Source: Symmachiella dynata (lineage in GTDB: Bacteria > Planctomycetota > Planctomycetia > Planctomycetales > Planctomycetaceae). Taken from it: 64,000 bases of DNA. The position numbers were made by a program, and so were the translations under genes. The notes beneath the pieces were generated by a model. That model was not told the origin of the DNA. It did no database searches and worked only from the letters and a program-made list of their open reading frames with translations. Positions 9,155-18,711 of the stretch are shown here, in pieces. The stretch covers positions 5,694,001 through 5,758,000 of the forward strand of contig NZ_CP036276.1 in the NCBI RefSeq assembly GCF_007747995.1, read 5' to 3'. How positions within the stretch are numbered: the stretch's first letter is position 1; the number at the start of each line of letters is the position of its first letter.

Positions 9155-9209
9155 GGGTGAGGTTCCTGTTTATGTAATGTCCGAAAAACGGTTCAGCGAG
9201 GCAGAACGG

Positions 9210-10010
9210 TTATTCCGCAGCCTCTTTGCGAATTTGTGCGGCGGGCAAGACACGGGTGCCAATTCGCTCTCCGGCGGCGGCCCGTTCCAAGTTGCCCTCC
9301 CGTTTAAAATTGAAAACAACGATCGGTATGCCATGCTCCATGCAATGATGGAAAGCTTGTGCATCCATCACCTGCAGGTTTTGTGCTAGCACATCCTGAT
9401 AGGAAATGTCCGAATAACGGACCGCATGCGGGTTCTTTTCAGGGTCTTCGGCATAAACGCCGTCCACGCGGGTCGCTTTGAGCACGACGTCCGCTTCGAT
9501 TTCCCGAGCGCGGAGCGCGGCGGCGGTATCGGTCGTCACAAATGGACTGCCCGTTCCCGCCCCCAAAATCACCACGCGGCCTTTTTCCAGATGGCGAATA
9601 CAGCGGCGACGAATGAACGGTTCCGCCACACCCTCCATGCGAATCGCCGTCTGCAACCGTGTGGGGACCCCGGCGTTTTCCAAGGCATCTTGCAGTGCCA
9701 ACCCGTTGATCACGGTCGCCAACATGCCCATGTAGTGGGCTGTGGGAGCCTTGATCGAGGCGCTGACGGCAGAAAATTGCTTGCCGCGGAGAATGTTCCC
9801 CCCGCCAACCACAATTGCCAATTGCACACCCGATTCGACGACCCGCTTGATTTGTTGTGAAACGGCGGCCACCTCGGACATGGTAATGCCCGATTCGCCG
9901 CTACGGCAAAAACTTTCGCCGCTCAATTTGAGTAACACACGCGGATAAATCAGCGCGTCTTTGGAGACTGAAGAGTCATCGGACACTGGGGAATCATCAG
10001 AGTCGGGCAT
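9210..10010 (-). CDS. pyrH: UMP kinase
   Basis: Phosphorylates UMP to UDP in pyrimidine synthesis. The amino-acid-kinase fold is shown by [10 protein letters not shown] (phosphate loop), [30 protein letters not shown] (the UMP kinase signature) and [21 protein letters not shown] start at the ATG at 10010, which has AAAGGAAC about ten bases before it; an upstream ATG at 10061 would add 17 unlikely residues. Even so, a serine/aspartate-rich leader of about 20 residues precedes the kinase core. Upstream lies dnaE rather than the usual rpsB-tsf. Confidence 0.96.
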   Translation of the reverse strand: MPDSDDSPVSDDSSVSKDALIYPRVLLKLSGESFCRSGESGITMSEVAAVSQQIKRVVESGVQLAIVVGGGNILRGKQFSAVSASIKAPTAHYMGMLATVINGLALQDALENAGVPTRLQTAIRMEGVAEPFIRRRCIRHLEKGRVVILGAGTGSPFVTTDTAAALRAREIEADVVLKATRVDGVYAEDPEKNPHAVRYSDISYQDVLAQNLQVMDAQAFHHCMEHGIPIVVFNFKREGNLERAAAGERIGTRVLPAAQIRKEAAE

Positions 10011-10145
10011 CGCCGCTGTTCCTTTTGGGCATTGAATCTGTCGGACGGAAAACCGTGCCAATTATTGGTCGAGTCATGCCGTTTTATATCAGGTCACCCA
10101 CTTCGTGCAACCGGCAAGGTCGGTGAACCGGAGCGTAATATCGAC

Positions 10146-13100
10146 TTAACCGGTCCGCCGACGTCGACGCCGCGCGCCGTGTAAGCGGACATTTGCCTGA
10201 CCGACGACATCCTGCAATTCCGCTGCGACGCGGGGATCGCCGGAAACGCGCATCTCCGGGGGCGTTGAGAGGATAAACCGCACCTGCCGCGAACGATCTT
10301 CCTGATCGACCGATTCGACGACCAGCACGACTTCGCATTTGCCGGGATGCCGGCGGAGAACATCATGTACGCGTTCGACATCTTGGTCGCTGTGGAGGCC
10401 GCTTTGGAATTTGATCGCCACCTGTTCGGTGAACTTCCGTTTGGCATCCTCGATGGTCACCATTTCGTTGACGATCAAATTCGGCTCGCGACCGCGCCGA
10501 TCGACTCGCCCGCGAATAAAGCAGATCATTTCCGGTTTGATCAATTCCTCATACCGGGCATAATCTTCCGGCCAGCAAATGCACCGCACAATGCCCTGGA
10601 CATCCTCGAAATCAAAGTTGGCGTAGCGGGAATGGCCGTTGGTGCTCGGTTTTTTGGTGGCCGCCATCTTCACCGAATTGATGATGCCCCCCAACAGAAC
10701 TTCGGCTTTATCGTCCAAGGCATGCAGGTCGCTGGTCGTGTGCGTCGCATACAGATTCAAGACGGCCGCACTTTCCGTCAACGGATGTGACGTCAGATAA
10801 AATCCAAAAACCTCTTTTTCAAAGGCAAGTTGCTGCGCGTGTTGCCAGTCTGGTACCTCCGGCAAAGTGCAGACCGGTTCGTCTGCGGTGGTCTCCTCTG
10901 GTTCGTCGTCGCCGAACAAGCTTTTTTGACCGCTGGCTTTATCGCGATGAATCGCAGCCGCCCCCTGCACCGCTCGTTCGACCACGGCCATTTGTTGTGC
11001 GCGGGTGCCGTCGAGGTTGTCCAGCCCTCCGGCTTTGATGAGGATTTCCAACGTCCCTTTGGTCATGTTTTTGGGATCGACCCGTTCGGCGAGATCGAAG
11101 ATGCTCTTGTACGGCCCGTTGGCCTGCCGTTCCTCGACGATGGCCTTGGTATTGCTTTCACCGAGACCTTTGATGGCATTCAATCCAAACGTCAATCCAT
11201 CTTCGATGACGCCAAATTCTTCCACCGATTGATTCACATCGGGGGGATACACCTTGATGTTCATCCGCCGCGCATCGTCCATGTGCTCGTTAATGCGGTC
11301 GGAACTTTCCATACCGCAGGACAACAGCGCCGCCATGAACTCCCAGGGATAATGCGCCTTGAGGTAGGCCGTCTGATAAGCAATCGCTCCGTAGGCTGTG
11401 GAGTGTGATTTATTGAACCCGTAACCGGCGAAGAACTCGATCATCTGAAACAGTTCTTCCGCCTGTTTCCGATCCATGTTGTTTTCGACCGCCCCGTTCA
11501 AAAACTCCTCGCGGTACTTGGCAATCACAGCCAGCTTTTTCTTACCGATCGCCTTAATACATTGATACGACGACGAAAGTTCGATATTCCCCAACCGGTT
11601 GAGAATCCGCATCACCTGTTCTTGGTAGACCATCACCCCGTACGTCTCAGCCAGGATCTCGTCGACCACCGGGTGCACGGTCGGTGGATCCATGCGCCCG
11701 TTTTTCACGTCGACGTAGGTCATCACCATGCCCCCTTCCAACGGGCCGGGGCGATACAGGGCCGACGTGGCGATGATGTCTTCAAACCGGTCAGGACGCA
11801 TTTTCTGCAACAGGTCCCGCATCCCACCGCTTTCCAGCTGGAAGATGCCCTTGGTCTCGCCCCGTTGCAGCAGTGCAAACGTCTCCTTGTCGTCCAGTGG
11901 AAACTTGGAGGGATCAATATCGTGGCCGGCGTGCTTTTTGACGTTTTTGACCGCCTTGTCGAGAATCGTCAGATTCCGCAGTCCCAAAAAGTCCATCTTC
12001 AGCAGTCCGGCAGTCTCGACGTCGGTCCACTGCGTGAGGATGTCCTCTTTGCCGGTGATTTTCTGCAGCGGCACATACTCGTCCAACGGCCGGTCGGCTA
12101 TCACTACACCGGCGGCGTGGGTTCCGACGTTGCGTGCCAAACCTTCCAACCGCATCGCGAAGTCCAGCACCTCTTTGATTTCCGGGTCGGAGTTGTAAAC
12201 CGCTTTCAACTCGCCGCTCTCTTCGATGGCATCTTTGAGTTTGATTCCCAAGGTTTCAGGAATCATTTTGGCGACTTGATTCACGCGGTCGATGGGGATG
12301 CTCAGCACCCGCGCCACGTCGCGGACCGCCGCTTTGGCTTTCAGCGTGCCGAACGTACCAATTTGGGCGACGTTGGCTTCGCCATATTTTTCCTTCACAT
12401 AGTTGAGCACGTCCGCGCGGCCGTCGCGGCAGAAGTCGATATCGATATCAGGCGCTTCAGCCCGGTTGGGATCGAGAAACCGCTCGAACAGCAGGTCATA
12501 TTCCAACGGGCAAACGTTGCTCAGCCCCAACACATAGGCCACGATCGCTCCACACGCCGAACCGCGTGCCAGATTCGGGATGCCCTTGGACCGGGAAAAG
12601 CGGACGAAGTCCCACACGATCAAAAAGTAACTCGAATACCCCATCCGCTCGATGATGCTCAGCTCGTAATCCAAGCGGTCAAAATATTTCTGGTCCGCAT
12701 CCTTTCCATACCGCCATTCAATGCCATTGGTGCACAACTCACGGAGGTACTCGACGTCGGTTTTACCTTCGGGCGGTTTGAATACGGGATAGTGCCGCGC
12801 GGTTAGGTCAATTTGAATATCGACCTTGTCGGCGATCTCCTGACTGCGGGCCACGGCGTCGGCGTGATCGGGGAAGGCAGCGTACATCTCTTCGGGCGAG
12901 CGGACGAAAAACTGTGAGCCTTCCATCTTCATTCGCCGCGTGTCGCTGCGGTAGCTCTTGGTATTCACGCACAGCAGCACATCGTGAGCAGCCGCGTCAT
13001 CCTCGCACAAATAATGCGAGTCGTTCGTCGCCACCAGCGGCAGGCCTTTTTTGTTGGCGAAGTCGACCGTTGCATCGGCACAGATTTTTTGAATTTCCAA

Positions 13101-13646
13101 ACCGGCATTTTGAATCTCGAGGTAATAGTCCTCGCCGAACATCTTGTGAAACCACTGAATCGTGTTATCGGCTTCCTGCATCCGTTCGCCAAGGATTTGC
13201 TGCGACAATTCCGCTGCCGCACATCCGGAAAGGCAAATCAATCCTTCGCGATGACGTTCCAGCAGTTCCTTGTCGATACGAGGCTTGTAATAAAACCCCT
13301 CCAAATAGGCCGCCGATGCCAGCTTGACCAGATTTTTGAAACCGGTGTAGTTTTTGGCCAACAGCGTGAGGTGGAAACTCGCCTCTTTCATCCGCGACGC
13401 ATTGCGATCAAACCGGCTGCCGGGGGCGATATAGGCTTCGTAGCCTAGGATCGGTTTGATCCCTTCGCGTTGGCAGGTTTGGTAGAACTCCAACGCGCCG
13501 AATAAATTCCCGTGATCGGTGATCGCCAGCGAATTCATGCCCATGTCTTTGGCTTGTTGAACCAAAGCAGGAATCTTGCTGGCACCGTCGAGCAAGCTGT
13601 AGTGGGTGTGGCAATGCAGATGAACAAAGGGACGTGCGTCGTTCAT
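10146..13646 (-). CDS. dnaE: DNA polymerase III alpha subunit
   Basis: Replicative polymerase catalytic subunit, 1166 residues, near the length of E. coli DnaE. The N-terminal PHP domain shows HLHCHTHYSLLDGASK and LAITDHGNLFGALEF. The Pol III palm has CGAIVAYVLGLSNVCPLEYD, the paired catalytic aspartates in APDIDIDF (about residues 400-407) and a third in LLKMDFLGLRNLTIL near 552. Later motifs include RPGPLEGGMV, GYGFNKSHSTAYG and the tandem helix-hairpin-helix region KAGGLDNL. The OB-fold lies near residues 990-1080. The protein ends in a basic LHGARRRRRRTG tail. No intein or frameshift is seen. A 135-base gap separates it from pyrH downstream. Confidence 0.97.
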   Translation of the reverse strand: MNDARPFVHLHCHTHYSLLDGASKIPALVQQAKDMGMNSLAITDHGNLFGALEFYQTCQREGIKPILGYEAYIAPGSRFDRNASRMKEASFHLTLLAKNYTGFKNLVKLASAAYLEGFYYKPRIDKELLERHREGLICLSGCAAAELSQQILGERMQEADNTIQWFHKMFGEDYYLEIQNAGLEIQKICADATVDFANKKGLPLVATNDSHYLCEDDAAAHDVLLCVNTKSYRSDTRRMKMEGSQFFVRSPEEMYAAFPDHADAVARSQEIADKVDIQIDLTARHYPVFKPPEGKTDVEYLRELCTNGIEWRYGKDADQKYFDRLDYELSIIERMGYSSYFLIVWDFVRFSRSKGIPNLARGSACGAIVAYVLGLSNVCPLEYDLLFERFLDPNRAEAPDIDIDFCRDGRADVLNYVKEKYGEANVAQIGTFGTLKAKAAVRDVARVLSIPIDRVNQVAKMIPETLGIKLKDAIEESGELKAVYNSDPEIKEVLDFAMRLEGLARNVGTHAAGVVIADRPLDEYVPLQKITGKEDILTQWTDVETAGLLKMDFLGLRNLTILDKAVKNVKKHAGHDIDPSKFPLDDKETFALLQRGETKGIFQLESGGMRDLLQKMRPDRFEDIIATSALYRPGPLEGGMVMTYVDVKNGRMDPPTVHPVVDEILAETYGVMVYQEQVMRILNRLGNIELSSSYQCIKAIGKKKLAVIAKYREEFLNGAVENNMDRKQAEELFQMIEFFAGYGFNKSHSTAYGAIAYQTAYLKAHYPWEFMAALLSCGMESSDRINEHMDDARRMNIKVYPPDVNQSVEEFGVIEDGLTFGLNAIKGLGESNTKAIVEERQANGPYKSIFDLAERVDPKNMTKGTLEILIKAGGLDNLDGTRAQQMAVVERAVQGAAAIHRDKASGQKSLFGDDEPEETTADEPVCTLPEVPDWQHAQQLAFEKEVFGFYLTSHPLTESAAVLNLYATHTTSDLHALDDKAEVLLGGIINSVKMAATKKPSTNGHSRYANFDFEDVQGIVRCICWPEDYARYEELIKPEMICFIRGRVDRRGREPNLIVNEMVTIEDAKRKFTEQVAIKFQSGLHSDQDVERVHDVLRRHPGKCEVVLVVESVDQEDRSRQVRFILSTPPEMRVSGDPRVAAELQDVVGQANVRLHGARRRRRRTG

Positions 13647-13977
13647 AACGATCCTTCAGTGGGTGTGCCTGGGGCGCGGACGGTCCGTCGCGAGCGGTTT
13701 TCAAGCCATTGTATCAACCGCCTTGCGGGGCATCGACCAAATCGGGCGGAAAAGTTGATAACGGGCAGTTTTGCCTATGTTTCAAGGCAAAACGAGACCA
13801 ATGGCTCGCCTATTTGCTCGTATTTATTTGCAAAAAGCACGGGGCGTGCTCATTGATTCTGCTTGTTGTCGCCAGCAGCTTGGGACATGATGGAAGGATG
13901 AACACGTGGGAAAGGTGCCCAGCGAAAACAGACGGATTTTTTCTTCAAAGATTTTCAACGAACGATGAGGCGCACAA
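13647..13977. other. 331-base divergent intergenic region with a hairpin
   Basis: Separates dnaE (minus) from the PEP-CTERM gene (plus) and must hold both promoters, which I could not place with confidence. A perfect 9-base-pair inverted repeat lies at 13768-13793 (GTTTTGCCT and AGGCAAAAC around an 8-base loop). A GAGG at about 13966, just before the start at 13978, is the likely ribosome-binding site. No credible reading frame is present. Confidence 0.5.
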
Positions 13978-14694
13978 ATGGGGTTTAAAAAAACGGGACG
14001 ACTCGTCCTCGCTCTGGCGATGACAGTCACGATGGTGACAGCGGCGCAGGCCGGACCGATCCAGGTGGGAGGCACGTATAACGTTAGAAACACGAACTTC
14101 CCCAACAGTTTTACGAGCGGACCGCTGACGATCAACTCGACAGCCAAACCGATCGGCGGCGCCGGTTCGGGCGGACTGACGGTGCGTGAACGGATTACCG
14201 ACACCAGCTCCGAAGCGCAATGGATTGAATGGATCTTCGAAAAGACCGATGCGCCGTTGGCCGATGTGACTACCGGGGGTTGGAAGACTGAAATCTTCAA
14301 TGTACCGGTCACCACTCCGGTGATTTATGATGGATTCTTCATTTACTGGACGATCAACGGCACCGCCGCGCAAAACATCACCACCATCCCCGGATTGGGC
14401 GCCCCGCAGGTCAACCCGCTGAACTCGTCGCATTTGGTGTACGGCGGGTATTTCCCAGCCGAAGGCCCCTTCACCGGCCCGTTGAGCTTCGATGCACTCC
14501 TGACCAATTACGGATTGGGAATTTCGGATGGAAACATGGACATCAACCAAATCAACGGCTTTGTCGTCGGCGCTCACCTGACAACATCAGTCAGCGCCGA
14601 CGTAGTCCCCGAACCAGCCAGCATCACCATGCTGGCCATTGGCGGCATCGCCCTATGCGGCTACGGCTGGCGACGTAAACGCCGAACGGTCTGA
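13978..14694 (+). CDS. PEP-CTERM sorting-signal protein
   Basis: A 238-residue exported protein. It opens with a signal peptide (residues 1 to about 25, LVLALAMTVTMVTAAQA) and ends with a PEP-CTERM tail: VVPEPAS, a hydrophobic stretch ITMLAIGGIALCGYGW and a basic end RRKRRTV. In the established model such tails are processed by exosortase-type enzymes, and the protein reaches the surface or exopolysaccharide layer. No exosortase gene lies in the window. The body is rich in small residues, Thr and Asn, and has no cysteine before the tail; it contains nothing I recognise as an enzyme. It is followed by a strong terminator at 14722. Confidence 0.88.
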   Translation: MGFKKTGRLVLALAMTVTMVTAAQAGPIQVGGTYNVRNTNFPNSFTSGPLTINSTAKPIGGAGSGGLTVRERITDTSSEAQWIEWIFEKTDAPLADVTTGGWKTEIFNVPVTTPVIYDGFFIYWTINGTAAQNITTIPGLGAPQVNPLNSSHLVYGGYFPAEGPFTGPLSFDALLTNYGLGISDGNMDINQINGFVVGAHLTTSVSADVVPEPASITMLAIGGIALCGYGWRRKRRTV

Positions 14695-14721
14695 GACGAC
14701 TACGACGCTCGAAATGAAAAC

Positions 14722-14756
14722 AGACCGCCCGCTTGAAAACGTCGGCGGTCTTTTTT
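14722..14756 (+). terminator. Intrinsic terminator after the PEP-CTERM gene
   Basis: An 8-base-pair stem (AGACCGCC at 14722-14729, GGCGGTCT at 14744-14751) runs straight into a T tract ending at 14756. It lies 27 bases after the stop codon of the PEP-CTERM gene. Confidence 0.85.
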
Positions 14757-14801
14757 GTTCGGTGGTTCTAAATTCGTGAGCCGTGAGCGTGGGCGCGCTG
14801 G

Positions 14802-15032
14802 TTATGCTATCTGCCGCCGAATGTCATCAAATGCCTCGGAGACAAGTTCCGCTTTCCCATCCGCATAATCGCGATGGCCTTGCTGGATATCGTCAATTGT
14901 CTTTTGGCGTTCGTATTGTTCGCGCCACTGCTTGAGCAGGTTCTCAGGTGACATATCAGCAGCGTCACTTTTGAGGTACTCAGTGATAAATTGATGAAAC
15001 TCTAGCGTTTCACTGGGAACATGAGTTGTCAT
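14802..15032 (-). CDS. Small conserved-type hypothetical protein
   Basis: A 76-residue acidic, mostly helical protein that I do not recognise. I start it at the ATG at 15032, which has GGAGG eight bases upstream, in preference to ATGs at 15047 and 15056. The sequence FHQFITEYLKSDAADMSPEN followed by LKQWREQYERQ and IQQGHRDYADGKAELVSEAFDDIRRQ has the feel of an antitoxin-like N-terminal or phage-type helix protein, but no toxin gene neighbours it. It is convergent with the PEP-CTERM gene and divergent from the LRR pair. Confidence 0.65.
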   Translation of the reverse strand: MTTHVPSETLEFHQFITEYLKSDAADMSPENLLKQWREQYERQKTIDDIQQGHRDYADGKAELVSEAFDDIRRQIA

Positions 15033-15150
15033 AGAATTTGCCTCCATGATCAACATATCACAATGCGGCTACCAAGGTCAAAATGGATTTCACAGCAAGA
15101 CGGGATTTTTCTGGTAGACTACCCGGACACACAACATAGGAGCGCTCGCC

Positions 15151-16419
15151 ATGTCCGAACCGAAACCAGCCAAATCTCAGGTAATTTTCTGGGTCTTTTT
15201 GTTCTTCGCTATTGCCACCGCTGTGGTTTTGATCTCCGTTTTTAATATACGTTCGCGTCATGAGCGTCAGCAGGCGGCGATTGTTGAGATTAACCGGCTC
15301 AGGGGCATTACTGAGACGCAAGTCAGACGCCCCTGGGGTATTCCCGATCGGCTTTGGCCTTCCGTGGATCACCTGTTTGTGCACCTGGAAAAGGTGGACT
15401 TCAATAGCAAGAAAGTCAACGACGACGACCTGCGGTTGTTGCAGGATACGGATCACGTATGGAAGTTACTTTTGCACAACACTGAGATTACCGATGCAGG
15501 AGTGCAGTACCTAAAAGATATGCCGCAGCTTAGGGTATTGACGCTCGGGAACACCAAAGTGAGTGATGCGGGGCTGGCAAACCTGACTGGGATCACAACT
15601 CTCATCGATCTTTCGTTGGGGAACGATAAACACGGCGATGCTGGATTGGTGCATATTGGCAAAATAACTAGCTTGAGAATGTTGACAGTCGGTGGAGCGG
15701 ACATTACCGATGCGGGGTTGGCGCACCTGAGCAAATTGAGGAAGCTGAAAACTCTCAGATTAAGCGGCGCCCAAATAACCGATGCCGGATTGAAGCAATT
15801 CAGTTCGTTGCGAAATTTGCATTTGCTGGAAATCTCTGGCACAAACATTACCGATGCCAGCTTGACCGATCTCGGCAGCTTTTCAAAGCTGAAAAGATTG
15901 GCGCTTGTCGATTGCCCGCTGCGCGGGCCAGGGTTGGCGGAATTGGGGCGGCTAAAAAACCTGCAGAGCTTGCAGCTCACTCATACGCGGATTGACGACG
16001 ACGGCTTGCGATATCTGCCGCGGCTCTCCCGACTGAGGAGTCTCAATTTGTCGGATTCAAACATCAACGGCGCAGGGCTGCAACATCTCAGTGGTTTGCC
16101 GGAACTTCACTCGTTAACCTTGCAGAACACGGGTGTCAAAAACGCGGGGTTGGAGCACATAGCAAAATTGAAAAAGCTCTCCGGCTTGATTTTAACGAAC
16201 TGCCCGATCGACAAAGCGGGTTTAGAAAAACTCAGAAACGCTCCTGAATTGTCATATTTGAACTTGAATGACACCCCCATTGACGACGACGCAGTCGCAG
16301 CGCTCGCGATGCTTCAGAAATTAAAAGTCTTACAACTGAAAAACACCGCCGTCACCCCAGACGGCATTGCCCGACTGCAGGAGGCATTGCCGGATTGTAA
16401 AGTTTATACCGATCCGTAG
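15151..16419 (+). CDS. Membrane-anchored leucine-rich repeat protein (copy 1)
   Basis: A 422-residue protein with a short cytoplasmic N-terminus, one membrane helix (about residues 11-33, VIFWVFLFFAIATAVVLISV) and an external domain of about a dozen 24-residue leucine-rich repeats. The repeat consensus reads L-x-x-T-x-ITDAGL-x-x-L-x-x-L-x-x-L-x-x-L, as in ADITDAGLAHLSKLRKLKTL. This is the ribonuclease-inhibitor/GALA-like LRR type frequent in planctomycetes, used for protein binding; no partner is known. The ribosome-binding site and first codons (AGGAGCGCTCGCC then ATGTCCGAACC) are identical to those of the next gene, showing tandem duplication. Confidence 0.9.
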   Translation: MSEPKPAKSQVIFWVFLFFAIATAVVLISVFNIRSRHERQQAAIVEINRLRGITETQVRRPWGIPDRLWPSVDHLFVHLEKVDFNSKKVNDDDLRLLQDTDHVWKLLLHNTEITDAGVQYLKDMPQLRVLTLGNTKVSDAGLANLTGITTLIDLSLGNDKHGDAGLVHIGKITSLRMLTVGGADITDAGLAHLSKLRKLKTLRLSGAQITDAGLKQFSSLRNLHLLEISGTNITDASLTDLGSFSKLKRLALVDCPLRGPGLAELGRLKNLQSLQLTHTRIDDDGLRYLPRLSRLRSLNLSDSNINGAGLQHLSGLPELHSLTLQNTGVKNAGLEHIAKLKKLSGLILTNCPIDKAGLEKLRNAPELSYLNLNDTPIDDDAVAALAMLQKLKVLQLKNTAVTPDGIARLQEALPDCKVYTDP

Positions 16420-16483
16420 TTATTGGAGTCGTTCGTCCATGAGAAACGGTGCGGAACCGAGGAGATAATTAGGAGCGCTCGCC

Positions 16484-17692
16484 ATGTCCGAACCCCACCC
16501 CCCAAAAAAATCTCGCTGGCTCCGCGCGGGGCTAATGCTGCTCGTCTGCGTCATGTTGCTACTCGCCGGCGGGGTGTTTAGCGTGTGGTTGCCGTATCAC
16601 CGCGAACGGCAGGCGATTACCGAATTGAAACGTTTGGGAGGAGACGTTGGCTACGATAACATTTGGCCGGAGTCGCTGGCTGATCTAATTGAAGAAGAAA
16701 ATCTAGGTTTTTATTCGAGGGTCTATTACGTCGATTTGAACGGCACGGGTGTACGCGACGGCGATCTTGCGCTGCTACACGATCTGTCGTATCTTGAAGA
16801 TCTTTGGCTAAACGACACGCATATCACCGATGCCGGACTCAAGCATATCGGCGGAGTGTCACCTCTTTACGAATTACAACTTAACGGGACACAGATCAGC
16901 GATGCTGGATTGGAACATTTGCGAGAGCTGAAGGATCTCGATTTTCTCTCCTTAGACAAAACAAAAGTCGACGGCTCGGGATTGGTCCACATTCAACAAC
17001 TGCCAAGCTTGTCTTATCTCAGCCTTGGCGAAACGGCAATCAACGATGATGCGTTGGCACAACTAGGTGGCATCACCTCACTGTCAACGCTGAACCTGAC
17101 GAAAACGCAAATTACCGAGTCCGGGTTGGTGCATTTAGGTGGTTTGACCACGCTGTCAAGCTTGGTCTTGGATGGCACCTCGATCAATAACGCGGGGCTG
17201 AAAAGGATCAGCGGCTTGACCAACCTGGATTGGCTATCGCTTGAGGAGACGCAGGTCAGCGATGCCGGCATGCAGCATCTGCGTGCGATGTCGGGCCTTA
17301 CGATATTGTATCTGAATAACACCCCAGTCGGTGACGAAGGTTTGGAACAAATTGCGGGGTTGCCCGCTCTGGAATATCTCAACCTTAAAAACACCAAAGT
17401 CACCGATGCGGGTTTGTCGCACTTGGCAGGTTTAAATCGGCTGACTTACTTGGACCTCAGCGAAACACCAATCACCGACGAAGGGTTGAAGTCGCTCCTC
17501 GGCCTGTCCAAATTAGAAACGTTGTCACTCGACAGCACGCAAGTCACCGATGCCGGTGTCGAGCGATTGTTAAAACTGCCAAATCTCTATGAATTGTCGG
17601 TAGAACAGACTCAAGTCACGCCAGCCGGTCTGAAAAAAATCGAAGAGGTGACCACTCGTCGATCCTTTGATACGGATTTCTCTTTACCGTAA
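16484..17692 (+). CDS. Membrane-anchored leucine-rich repeat protein (copy 2)
   Basis: A 402-residue paralogue of the gene 64 bases upstream with the same plan: N-terminal membrane helix (about residues 14-35, AGLMLLVCVMLLLAGGVFSVW), a short linker with RERQAITELKRLGG, then about twelve 24-residue LRRs such as TQVSDAGMQHLRAMSGLTIL. Its leader AGGAGCGCTCGCC plus ATGTCCGAACC is identical to that of copy 1, although the repeats themselves have diverged strongly. The pair is probably cotranscribed. The binding partner is unknown. It is convergent with the 45-residue membrane protein gene, whose stop lies two bases away. Confidence 0.9.
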   Translation: MSEPHPPKKSRWLRAGLMLLVCVMLLLAGGVFSVWLPYHRERQAITELKRLGGDVGYDNIWPESLADLIEEENLGFYSRVYYVDLNGTGVRDGDLALLHDLSYLEDLWLNDTHITDAGLKHIGGVSPLYELQLNGTQISDAGLEHLRELKDLDFLSLDKTKVDGSGLVHIQQLPSLSYLSLGETAINDDALAQLGGITSLSTLNLTKTQITESGLVHLGGLTTLSSLVLDGTSINNAGLKRISGLTNLDWLSLEETQVSDAGMQHLRAMSGLTILYLNNTPVGDEGLEQIAGLPALEYLNLKNTKVTDAGLSHLAGLNRLTYLDLSETPITDEGLKSLLGLSKLETLSLDSTQVTDAGVERLLKLPNLYELSVEQTQVTPAGLKKIEEVTTRRSFDTDFSLP

Positions 17693-17693
17693 C

Positions 17694-17831
17694 CTACTCC
17701 GCCGCCGCTGGCACCGGGACGCCGTCGCCTTCGTTGACGGGATCTTCCGACAGATCCATCGACATCACATAAATCACCATCCCGACCAGCATCAACACCA
17801 CGACGGCGATTTGTACTTTTTTGTTTCCCAT
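17694..17831 (-). CDS. 45-residue single-helix membrane protein
   Basis: A short gene I found by translating the minus strand. It encodes MGNKKVQIAVVVLMLVGMVI followed by YVMSMDLSEDPVNEGDG and VPVPAAAE, then TAG. The three lysine-region residues, a 19-residue hydrophobic helix and an acidic tail make a typical small bitopic membrane protein with the C-terminus probably outside. The start codon is ATG at 17831, with AGCAAGC before it. Codon use is consistent with the neighbours, and the strict hydrophobic segment argues against chance. I know of similar MGNKK-type small proteins in planctomycetes, but cannot name a function. Confidence 0.7.
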   Translation of the reverse strand: MGNKKVQIAVVVLMLVGMVIYVMSMDLSEDPVNEGDGVPVPAAAE

Positions 17832-17849
17832 AGCTTGCTTTCAGCACCT

Positions 17850-17994
17850 TGATTAAAAAGTCAATTCGTTTTCGAACGGGCGTCGATTCTCGCGAAGCAG
17901 CGTCGGAGAATCAAGGGACGTCGTAGGCGTGAGGTTTGAGGAGACAGGCGTGAGGACGGACGGGGAACATTCCTCACGCCTCATGGCTCGCGCC
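17850..17994. repeat. Short GC-rich intergenic repeats (CCTCACGCCTC type)
   Basis: Between the 45-residue gene and the VTT protein the sequence GGCGTGAGG occurs twice on the plus strand (near 17928 and 17947), and its inverse CCTCACGCC occurs near 17971. GCCTCA variants follow it. These inverted copies suggest a small repeat element or decayed hairpins. No gene is present. Confidence 0.45.
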
Positions 17995-18711
17995 TCAGGC
18001 CTCACTGCTCAAGCCTTCGCTCAGCGCTGGGTCCGCTTCGGCCAGTGCTTGCCGTGCCATGCGGGTTACGTAGATGATCAACACGATGCAGACTGCTAGT
18101 CCGGCGAATAACACGAATTGGTGGAGTCGGGAATGCGAACTGACGTTGCCGGCGATTTTGGCGGCATGCCCAGCGACGTAACCGAAATAGACTTCGACAA
18201 AAATCCCCGGAATGATCCCCAGACATCCCAGAATAAACGTGCTGAAGCGAGTGTTGGTCGTCCCCAGCGCATAGCTGACTGCGACCGGGCTGAGTGGCGT
18301 GAGCCGCAATAATATCTGAAACTTCAGTCCCCGGCGTTCCGCAGCAGCGGCGACTGCGGCGATTTTGGGCTGCTGACTCAAAGCCGCAGCCACACGTTTG
18401 CGCAGGACAAAACGGGAGATGACGTAGCACAGGCAGGAGGCTCCCAGCGCGCCGATGACAACGATCACGGCCCCTTCGATCAATCCAAACAGTACCCCCG
18501 CTGCGACGGCGAACAGTGTATCGGGCACGAAGAGCGGGGTGGCTAAAGCCACGATCACGACCAGTGCGAGCGGTCCCCAGAAGCCCAAAGCGGCAATATC
18601 GGCCTCGATTTTGGGGATTTCGCTCCCCATCCAACGCCCAAACAGGATCACTGTGGCGACCAATGCCACAACGATGACTAGCCGTAAGAGGATCCTTTGC
18701 CGGTTTTTCAC
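17995..18711 (-). CDS. TVP38/TMEM64 (VTT-domain) membrane protein
   Basis: A 238-residue multi-spanning protein of the DedA/VTT superfamily, members of which move or scramble lipids or act in membrane homeostasis. It has five to six hydrophobic segments. The core VTT signature is present: FVPDTLFAVAAGVLFGLIEG, then FQILLRLTPLSPVAVSYALG with the conserved Arg-x-x-Pro and Pro residues, then FILGCLGIIPGIFVEVYFGY. The N-terminus has a first helix LVIVVALVATVILFG, and the C-terminus a last helix before an acidic tail. It is transcribed alone. The precise substrate is unknown. Confidence 0.9.
   Translation of the reverse strand: MKNRQRILLRLVIVVALVATVILFGRWMGSEIPKIEADIAALGFWGPLALVVIVALATPLFVPDTLFAVAAGVLFGLIEGAVIVVIGALGASCLCYVISRFVLRKRVAAALSQQPKIAAVAAAAERRGLKFQILLRLTPLSPVAVSYALGTTNTRFSTFILGCLGIIPGIFVEVYFGYVAGHAAKIAGNVSSHSRLHQFVLFAGLAVCIVLIIYVTRMARQALAEADPALSEGLSSEA

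Noticed and set aside
10084-10447. Frames at the end of dnaE and before pyrH that look open on the minus strand
   Set aside because: They are other-frame shadows of dnaE; the pyrH-dnaE gap of 135 bases has no coding pattern.
14802-15032. Toxin-antitoxin pair
   Set aside because: The small protein has an antitoxin feel, but no toxin-like gene stands next to it.
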